DNA from: Aurelia coerulea
Lineage: Eukaryota; Cnidaria; Scyphozoa; Semaeostomeae; Ulmaridae
Reading direction: 5' to 3'
Assembly: GCA_039566865.1 (NCBI GenBank)
Contig: CM076944.1
Span: 16,266,501 to 16,330,500 of the forward strand
Length of the DNA stretch: 64,000 nt
Shown: positions 56,374-64,000 of the stretch, one piece after another
Numbering within the stretch: position 1 is the stretch's first letter
Layout: the number at the start of each line of letters is the position of its first letter
The notes under the pieces: model-generated
Seen by the model: the letters and a program-made list of their open reading frames with translations, nothing else
Told to the model about the DNA's origin: nothing
Database searches by the model: none
Position numbers and translations under genes: made by a program

Positions 56374-56746
56374 GTGGTGTTTTAGACTAGATCGTTTTGA
56401 TCGCCAGTGTTCTTGGGAAGCCCAAAGAACAAACTGTTCCCATACAAATCATAAACCCGGGGGTTGATACAGTAAAGTTGTATAAAGGCACAAACGTTGG
56501 CTGCTTGCAGCAAGTTGATGTCGAAATGAACGACCCAGTTTTAGATTCAGGGGGTAATGCTAATTCTAATAATTTCTCCGAACAGCAGGAGTTGCACTTC
56601 GATCTGGAGAGTCTCAAGCCTGAAGAAAGAGAACAAATGAGCAGTGTACTGAAGGAGTACCAGGGAATATGTGCAACAAATTTATCAGAGATTGGCCTTA
56701 CTTCTCAAGCAGAACATAAAATTGAAAAAGGAGATGCCCCTCCAAT

Positions 56747-57162
56747 CCACCTTTTCAAGGTAAGAGGCACGAATGCGGGTGTATCTTGTTGTTGGAGATT
56801 TTGCATTTTTGAGACCAAAATCTAATTGTGCGTACAAAGTTTAGTCTTGAGACAAATTTTCACATTCATATCTGTCTTTATTTAAAAATTATGATGATAT
56901 AAAAAATTTGAATTCATAAGGGCTTTGACCGTGGAAATCGGAGTTTGGACAAACATTTGTCCAAACTTTGATTTCAGGGTCAAAGCCCCGATGACTTTGA
57001 ATTCTTATAATTGTCATGATTTTGAAATAAAGACATAATATGAATGTGAAAATTTGCTACTTTGCTAAACTTTGCACGCAGAACAAGATTTTGGCCTCAC
57101 AAATACAATATCTCAAACAACAAAAAACTTCCGCTTTCGCGCCTCTCACCTTGAAAAGGTGG
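56747..57162. mobile_element. Near-complete palindrome inserted in gypsy pol
   Basis: 416 bp that fold on themselves from end to end: CCACCTTTTCAAGGTRAGAG at both ends, arms of about 200 bp and a short loop around GTTTGGACAAA. AT flanks both sides; taking the insert and one AT away leaves the pol codons in frame. The duplication may be 2 bp (AT), or the element may include TCCACC...GGTGGA with none. No coding capacity. Confidence 0.85.
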
Positions 57163-58196
57163 ATTAAACAGCTGCCACGACGCCTCCCAAATGCATTGAA
57201 GCCTGTAGTTGAAGAGCAAGTGCAGGAAATGCTGCAGAATGATGTCATCGTACCAAGCAAATCACCGTGGGCAAGTCCAATTGTGTTAGTTAAAAAGAAA
57301 GATGGCACCTGGAGATTTTGTATCGACTTTCGGAAACTCAATGAAGTAAGAATCAAAGATGCCTACCCTTTGCCTCAAGTTAATGAATTGATTGACACCT
57401 TATCAAGCCACAAGTATTTTACAACTCTGGACTTAGCCTCGGGTTACTGACAAGTACCTATGGAAGAGTCAAGCCAAGAGAAAACAGCTTTTGACATTCC
57501 AGGGGGCAACATCTACCAGTTCAAGCGTATGCCTTTTTGACTTTCTAATGCTGTACCCACATTCCAAAGATCACTTGCATGTACTGATGCAAGTGATGTT
57601 GGCATAGGAGCTGTTTTAACCCAGAAAGATGAGAGTGGTACAGAAAAAGTAATTTCAATCGCATCCAAAGCTTTCTCGGGCTCAGAGAAGAACTGGACCA
57701 CAACAGAAAAAGAAGGCTTCGCCGTCGTTTGGGCCTTACAGTATTTTCATCCATACGTCTATGGTAGACATGTTACAGTGTTTACAGATCACAGAGCTCT
57801 TCAGTGGTTAAAAACGATGAAACACCCCAATGGCAAGCTAGCCCGTTGGATATTTAAGTTGGAAGAGTATGACTATGCAGTCGAGCATCGACCAGGCGCA
57901 ATGATGCAACATGTAGATGCACTTTCACGAGCCCCAGTCAACAGTATTCAAGTTTCAAGATATTCAGTGAATGAGTTGCAAGAAAGATTTATCCCGAGTA
58001 AAAGGATGGATTCGAGAAGGCAGCCAGCCTGAACACAAACCAAAGGACGGTACCGAGGTACTATATGCATTATACAACATATTTGATTCTTTATTGGTTG
58101 AGAAAGATCTCTTGAGCAGAAAGTGGGTAGATGATACGGGAAAAGAGAGGCATCCAGTAATCTTACTGAAGTTCATTACGCCAACCATCCTGAAAG

Positions 58197-58426
58197 TAGA
58201 CTTGCTCCAAGTCTATTCAGCGGACCATCAATAGTAAATCAATAATAAAATAATATAATTTCTACTGCGGGGGCGTAAACTTCAAAGGTGCCGCTGCGAA
58301 GGAAAAATGTTCTCACTTCTCCTTCGCAGCATCAACTTAGTAGCTTACGCCCCCGCAGAAGAAATTATATTATTTTACTATTGATTTACTATTTATGGTC
58401 CGCTGAATAGACTTGGAGCAAGTCTA
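58197..58426. mobile_element. Mutator-like foldback with 9-bp duplication
   Basis: 230 bp bounded by TAGACTTGCTCCAAGTCTAT and its mirror; the arms also share ATTCAGCGGACC and a GCGGGGGCGTAA segment near the tip. TCCTGAAAG stands directly outside both ends (58188-58196, 58427-58435). A 9-bp duplication is typical of Mutator-like transposases. The very end is itself a small hairpin (ACTTG...CAAGT). It interrupts the pol region before the integrase zinc domain. Confidence 0.85.
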
Positions 58427-59882
58427 TCCTGAAAGAGGCTCATGAACAGATCGGTCATATGGGCGTGGCCAAGACATTCGACATCATACAAAGGAAGTTT
58501 TATTGGCCAGGTTTCTTTAAAGAAGCTGAAGATTTTTGCGCTCGCTGTGAAATATGCGCTAAAAACAAGACAGTGCCCCGACCACGCTGGCCATTAAAAC
58601 CAATTGAAATCGTCCCAATTCCGTTTTACATGATTGGCGTCGATTTGATTGGTCCTTTGAAGACAACCCATTCAGGAAACAAGTACATCTTATCCGTCAT
58701 TGATTACTATACCAAATATGCAGAAGCTGAGGCTCTTCCAAACCAAGAAGCAGAAACGATTGTGAGCGTTAGAGGAAATATTCGCACGTCATGGCATGCC
58801 ATCTGTTTTACTTACAGACCAAGGACGAATTTTCGAATCCCATCTTGTCAAATCAGCTTGCCAACTTTTTTGAATCGGGAAAAGAAGAACAACAGTGTAT
58901 CATCCTCAAACAGACGCACTTTGTGAAAGATTCAACGGCGTATTGAAAGCACTATTGAGAATGAAAGTGAATAACGACAAAGATGATAGGGACGAACAAC
59001 TTCCACACGCTCTTTTGGCATACCACCGAGTGAGCAAGCAATCCTCTACCGGAGTAACACCCTTTGAGATGTTATATGGTCGAGACGTCAGACTACCAAT
59101 GGGTGCAGAGCAAGATGAAATACAAGCAAAGCCAACTCATGGTCCCGCAAAGTATTTAGAAGATTTAAAGAAGAGACAAGACGATATATGAAAGATAGTA
59201 GTCGAGAAATTGAAGAAAGCACAACAGAAACAGAAGAAGAATTACGATATAAAGCACCGCTCGAGACAAAGCAAAGCGCTTAACATCGGAGACACAGTAC
59301 TTTTGAAGAATTTTAGAGCAAGAGGCTTACAAGAGAGATTTATCGGACCATACATGATCATCGGAATTCAAGAGGGAGATTATGAAATAGAATCGATGAA
59401 AGACAAGAAGAGGAAAATTGTCCATTTCAACAGTTTGAAACCGTTCAAAATTGACTATGAACTTGAAGAAATTCCGCAAGAAGCTGATGATTTGTACAGT
59501 GACGAATCAGAAATTGATGAATCCATATTTGAGTTTGAGGATCCAAGACCCCAGGAAATCGGAAGAGAACCCGAAATTGAGAACAATCGAACTTACAATT
59601 TGAGGCGCAACCGAAGGCCTCCAGAACGTTATGGAGTTCCTGTGTTGGACTATTGATTAGAGCTTAAAAAGGAGCATCAGCCTTTCATCAAACTGCTTAT
59701 TGTACATAACATTTGACATTGAGATACGTTGCTGAGAAGAACTATGGACAGGAAAAGAAAAAATCACAAAAAAATTGACTCATTTATTGTAGTTGAAGTA
59801 TCGTAAACTAGGTTATTAGGTATCCTTTTTTGGGCATTCTATATTTTTATAATTCTTTTATTTGGGGGTTATGCATATTTTA

Positions 59883-59893
59883 GGCCGGGGGAG
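59883..59893 (+). other. Gypsy polypurine tract
   Basis: GGCCGGGGGAG lies directly before the 3' LTR, the expected plus-strand priming position. Confidence 0.75.
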
Positions 59894-60136
59894 TGTGAAG
59901 ATGTGAGGAGAAAATAAATTGAGAAAGATTGTGAGAGGTCTGGAACGAGAGATGAAAATATGATTATGTGATGAGATGAGTGAGAGCAAGGAGAAAGGAA
60001 AGACGTTAAGTGGAATAGGTTGTGGAGAACGAAGTTATACGCTAGGTTGTTGGGAATACAAAAGACACGTGAGAAAAGAAAACGGAATTAACTTGTTTTA
60101 TTTTGAGTTTAGCTGCTTTCGGTGCGCTTCGTTACA
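59894..60136 (+). repeat. Gypsy 3' LTR
   Basis: 243 bp, TGTGAAGATG...TTACA. Uninterrupted, and followed by the GTGG duplication. It holds the empty version of the TTAA site that is occupied in the 5' LTR. Confidence 0.95.
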
Positions 60137-60140
60137 GTGG

Positions 60141-60700
60141 ATCACCGCATAAGAACGGTAGTTCTCATTGGCAGGGTCCATTGAAATTAGATGAACTTAA
60201 GTCCCTAGGGAATAAAAAAATAAAAGCATGCCATGGTTTCCCCAGGGACTTGTCTAGCATATATAAGAAAAGGTCAGCCTCGTGTTACCTCTTTTCAAGT
60301 AAACAGTCCAGAACTTGTATATCGCGAATCGAACGCCCAGCTCGCTGCCACTGACAAGGATGGCGCCGCGAAGTTTAAGACAACGTGGCATTGAAACCAG
60401 ATGCAATGAAGCTGTTCTGAAAGATTTTGCTTGTCAGTTTGTCTGCAGATGACCATGAAACCGTGAGATTTATTTCAGTTTGCTTTATCTTTCCCATGTC
60501 GTATTCTCTTGGCTCAAGAATTTAGGTCTATTTGCGTTGCATGCTGCTTTTTAAAACTGTTACTTGCTTGCTCTTCAATGTAATTTAATTGTTCTCGCTT
60601 TTTAGTGTGTAGATAATGCTCAAATTTTGGCACAGACCTTGGCCTAAACTCCCAAAGCCGTTCGTATTATTTGCCCGCATGCTGTGTAAGGAGGTATTTA
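60141..60700. other. Interval without supported genes
   Basis: A short plus-strand frame at 60103-60354 overlaps the LTR and has no domain. Nothing else recognised. Confidence 0.4.
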
Positions 60701-60703
60701 GCA

Positions 60704-61060
60704 TGGGGGGGGGGGTTCTTCCATAGTGCCGCGACGAAGGGTATATTTTTCTTTTCGGACTTTTAGTCCAGGCGAGGGTATACTTTTTGCAATTTTGGCC
60801 TAGCATTGGCATAGCCAAGGGTATCATTTTTGACAATTTTGGTCTAAGCCAACGGTCATGATATCATATTTGGTACAAATTTGACGATATTGGTCCAGAG
60901 AATGCTCAAGTTTGGTCCAGCGAGGGCTGCAGTTCTCGTAAATTTGGTCCAGGGAGTGGTCGGATTCGTCTTGCCGAGGGTACCATTTTCGTAAATTAAT
61001 CTAGCCAACGGTGCCGTTTTGGGTGTGCTTGCGGCGGGCCCTTGCCCGGGGTTTGGACGG
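60704..61060. repeat. G-tract-ended repeat, second partial copy
   Basis: Starts with a run of 11 G (about 60706-60716), then TTCTTCCATAG, and diverged tandem units of about 35-40 bp with GGGTATACTTTTT or GGGTACCATTTTCG and TTTGGTCCAG. It matches the order of 21640-21749 in the other orientation. No matching C-run closes the right side, so it may be a half copy. Confidence 0.65.
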
Positions 61061-61089
61061 GGGTCCCCTCGCGGTTTTTTAGTTTGAAT

Positions 61090-63505
61090 GTTTGATCTGT
61101 TCAAGCTAGTTTGCTGCAGACCAATATTTTGCTGCAGGCCTTAGTATTTTGCAGGCTAGGTATTTTACATTTTACCCCGAGACTGCTTGTTTGAGCTAGT
61201 TTCCTGCAGGTTTTGAATTTTAACATTTTACCTAAACAGCCCATTCGAGCTGAATTGATGCGGGTTCTTGAACTCTTACATTTTATCTAAAACACCCAGT
61301 TCGAGCTGAATTGCTGCGGGTTTTGAGCTCTTACATTTTATCTAAAACATCCCGTCCGAGCTGAATTGCTCAGGGTTTTGAATTTTTTACATTTTATCTA
61401 AAACATCCCGTTTGAGCTGAATTGCTGCGGGTTTTGAATTTTTTACATTTTATCTAAAACATCCCGTTCGAGCTGAATTGCCGCAGGTTTTGAACTTTTT
61501 ACATTTTATCTGAAACATCCCGTTCGAGCTGAATTGCTGCAGGTTTTTAACTTTCACATTTTACCTAGAATGACCTGTTCGAGCTGAATTGCTGCGGGTT
61601 TTGAATTTGTTCATTTTACCTAGAATGGCCTGTCCGTGCTGAATTGCTGCAGGTTTTTGAATTTTTACATTTAACCTAGAATGGCCTGTTCGAACTGAAT
61701 TGTTGCATGTTTTGAATTTGTACATTTTACCTAGAATGACCTGTTCGAGCTGAATTGCTGCAGGTTTTGAATTTTTACATTTAACCTAGAATGGCCTGTC
61801 CGTGCTGAATTGTTGCAGGTTTTTGAATTTTTACATTTAACCTAGAATAGCCTGTTCGAACTGAATTGCTGCATGTTTTGATTTTGTACATTTTACCTAG
61901 AATGACCTGTCCGAGCTGAATTGCTTCAGGTTTTTGAATTTTTACATTTAACCTAGAATGGCCTGTCCGTGCTGAATTGCTTCAGGTTTTGAATTTGTAC
62001 ATTTTACCTAGAATGACCTGTCCGAGCTGAATTGTTGCAGGTTTTTGAATTTTTACATTTAACCTAGAATGGCCTGTCCGAGCTGAATTGTTGCAGGTTT
62101 TTGAATTTTTACATTTAACCTAGAATGGCCTGTTCGAACTGAATTGTTGCATGTTTTAAATTTGTACATTTTACCTAGAATGGCCTGTCCGAGCTGAATT
62201 GTTGCAGGTTTTGAATTTTTACATTTAACCTAGAATGGCCTGTCCGAGCTGAATTGTTGCAGGTTTTTGAATTTTTACATTTAACCTAGAATGACCTGTT
62301 CGAGCTGAATTGCTGCAGGTTTTGAATTTTTACATTTAACCTAGAATGGCCTGTTCGAGCTGAATTGTTGCATGTTTTGAATTTGTACATTTTACCTAGA
62401 ATGGCCTGTTCGAGCTGAATTGCTGCAGGTTTTGAATTTTTACATTTAACCTAGAATGGCCTGTTCGAGCTGAATTGCTGCAGGTTTTGAATTTTTACAT
62501 TTAACCTAGAATTGCCTGTTCGAGCTGAATTGTTGCATGTTTTGAATTTGTACATTTTACCTAGAATGGCCTGTTCGAGCTGAATTGCTGCAGGTTTTGA
62601 ATTTTTACATTTAACCTAGAATGGCCTGTCCGAGCTGAATTGTTGCAGGTTTTTGAATTTTTACATTTAACCTAGAATGACCTGTTCGAGCTGAATTGCT
62701 GCAGGTTTTGAATTTTTACATTTAACCTAGAATGGCCTGTTCGAGCTGAATTGCTGCAGGTTTTGAATTTTTACATTTTACCTAGAATGGCCTGTCCGAG
62801 CTGAATTGTTGCAGGTTTTTGAATTTTTACAATTAACCTAGAATGGCCTGTTCGAACTGAATTGTTGCAGGTTTTTGAATTTTTACATTTAACCTAGAAT
62901 GGCCTGTTCGAAATGAATTGCTGCATGTTTTGAATTTGTACATTTTACCTAGAATGACCTGTTCGAGCTGAATTGCTTCAGGTTTTGAATTTTGACATTT
63001 AACCTAGAATGGCCTGTCCGAGCTGAATTGTTGCAGGTTTTTGAATTTTTAAATTTAACCTAGATTGGCCTGTTCGAACTGAATTGCTGCAGGTTTTGAA
63101 TTTTTACATTTAACCTAGAATGGCCTGCTCGAACTGAATTGCTTCAGGTTTTTTGAATTTTTACATTTAACCTAGAATGGCCTGTTCGAACTGAATTGCT
63201 GCATGTTTTGAATTTGTACATTTTACCTAGAATGACCTGTCAGAGCTGAATTGCTTCAGGTTTTTGAATTTTTACATTTAACCTAGAATGACCTGTTCGA
63301 ACTGAACTGCTGCATGTTTTGAATTTGTACATTTTACCTAGAATGACCTGTCCGAGCTGAATTGCTTCAGGTTTTTGAATTTTTACATTTAACCTAGAAT
63401 GACCTGTCCGAGCTGAATTGCTTCAGGTTTTTGAATTTTTACATTTAACCTAGAATGGCCTGTTCGAACTGAATTGCTGCATGTTTTGAATTTTTACATT
63501 TTACG
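61090..63505. repeat. 55-bp minisatellite array
   Basis: About 40 tandem units of roughly 55 bp (CGAGCTGAATTGCTGCAGGT core, then TTTGAATTTTTACATTTAAC and CTAGAATGGCCTGTT). The first units are diverged, the next block (to about 61550) carries ATCTAAAACATCCCG, and the rest carries CCTAGAATGGCCTG, so variants are grouped by position. Within the main block GCAGGTTTT and GCATGTTTT types alternate in patches. No open frame of interest. Confidence 0.95.
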
Positions 63506-64000
63506 GCTTGCTCAACAGCATATTACCCCTGGGATTTTACCTAAATATTTAGTTGCTATGCTTATCCTTTCCTGTGCTAATTATGACCTAATCTAAAAAA
63601 TTCGACCTAAAACAAAAGAATGATCTTCTGAGACTCTTCTCATACACTGGATAGCATGTGCTCTTTTTCTGTCTATCTTAAAGAATTCTTTTTTCAGTTG
63701 CTAGTACTCTCAAAAGTTGATGGGTTCCGGGTAGTCTACTTGTTGCTCTCCAACACCTTTCTGTTTTTCTAATGACTTGTTTACCTTTTCTCTTTTCATG
63801 TCTTGATAGCTCTTATTTGATAATCTATTGGTAAGAACAATTGCAGAACCTGTGGCATGATTGTAGAAGTAGAAATTGAACTATGACCAGTGCTATACAG
63901 TATAGCTTTTAGTAAATCCATATATGATCACTTTGAAGGAGAGCTTCGCTTTGCTGGACTACCCAGGAACCTAAACGCGGTCCGAGATGACTGAAGATCA
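63506..64000. other. Right edge without recognised features
   Basis: Unique-looking sequence after the minisatellite. No frame, repeat or RNA gene recognised. Confidence 0.4.

Larger units (their letters stand above)
56391..59656 (+). pseudogene. Gypsy pol remnant: RT start, RNase H, integrase
   Basis: Colinear pieces: the region before RT (56391-56746), RT start (57163-57566: IVLVKKKDGTWRFCIDFRKLN), RNase H (about 57580-57960: TDASDVGIGAVL, FTDHRALQWL, ADALSR-like VDALSR), integrase zinc and core (58427-59190: IGHMG, CEICAKNK, DLIGPL) and a C-terminal tail to 59656 (RTYNLRRNRRPPERY). The catalytic YxDD part of the RT is deleted. TGA stops at 57448, 57538 and 59189 and frameshifts near 57990 and 58770 break the frame. 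Two foldback insertions split it. The order RT-RNase H-integrase identifies Ty3/gypsy. Confidence 0.93.
42138..60136 (+). mobile_element. Ty3/gypsy retrotransposon split by nested insertions
   Basis: The outer frame of this region is one old gypsy element: 5' LTR, tRNA-Arg-type primer site, gag, then about 12 kb of later insertions, then pol, polypurine tract and 3' LTR. GTGG flanks both outer ends (42134-42137 and 60137-60140), so both halves belong to one insertion. The LTRs, after leaving out the piggyBac-like insert, differ at about 8 of 235 sites plus an 8-bp indel. Protease and part of the RT are missing, so deletions occurred as well as insertions. Many stops and frameshifts make it inactive. 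Confidence 0.93.

Noticed and set aside
56148..56467. Three overlapping frames rich in cysteine, valine and histidine
   Set aside because: They are the three readings of one 10-bp tandem repeat.

Overview
The window is animal DNA in which I can support no ordinary host gene: almost everything that can be identified is transposable-element sequence, stacked in nested layers. The set of families present (BEL/Pao and Ty3/gypsy LTR elements, CR1/L2-like LINEs with an esterase-type ORF1, Kolobok-like, piggyBac-like, Mutator-like and many TA-target foldback elements, and a tRNA/5S-like SINE) fits an invertebrate, probably marine. The phylum cannot be fixed from the sequence alone.

Layout. 1-3.3 kb: AT-rich sequence with one 211-bp foldback element. 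3462-9620: a complete, very young BEL/Pao retrotransposon on the minus strand, with 330-bp LTRs differing at one base, 5-bp target duplications and one intact 1795-residue polyprotein. 10-20 kb: non-coding foldback elements, including a palindrome whose left arm holds a TTAA-target element and whose right arm holds a TA-target element. 21.6-23.6 kb: a C-tract element, an 800-bp foldback and a minus-strand SINE. 23876-26999: a 3.1-kb inverted repeat carrying mirrored fragments of an unrecognised protein, abutting a decayed LINE (27.0-29.0 kb). 31-42 kb: two more LINE 3' ends and several foldback elements, one with guanine-run ends and an exact 8-bp duplication.

42138-60136: an old Ty3/gypsy element, flanked on both sides by GTGG. 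Its 5' LTR is split by a piggyBac-like element, and its gag and pol are about 12 kb apart. The gap holds a LINE tail with a solo LTR inside it, a TA-target foldback, and a 7-kb CR1-like LINE. That LINE has an ORF1 made of 17-residue repeats plus an SGNH esterase domain, and its endonuclease is interrupted by a Kolobok-like element with a THAP-like fragment, itself interrupted by another LINE. A forward SINE and microsatellites follow. The pol part carries two further foldback insertions with identifiable target sites. 60.7-61.06 kb: a second G-tract element. 61.09-63.5 kb: a minisatellite with a unit of about 55 bp.

Only the BEL element looks able to make its proteins. Interrupted reading frames and target duplications allow much of the insertion order to be read directly: gypsy first; its interior, LTR and pol insertions later; the Kolobok-like element after the LINE it splits; the BEL element among the most recent arrivals.
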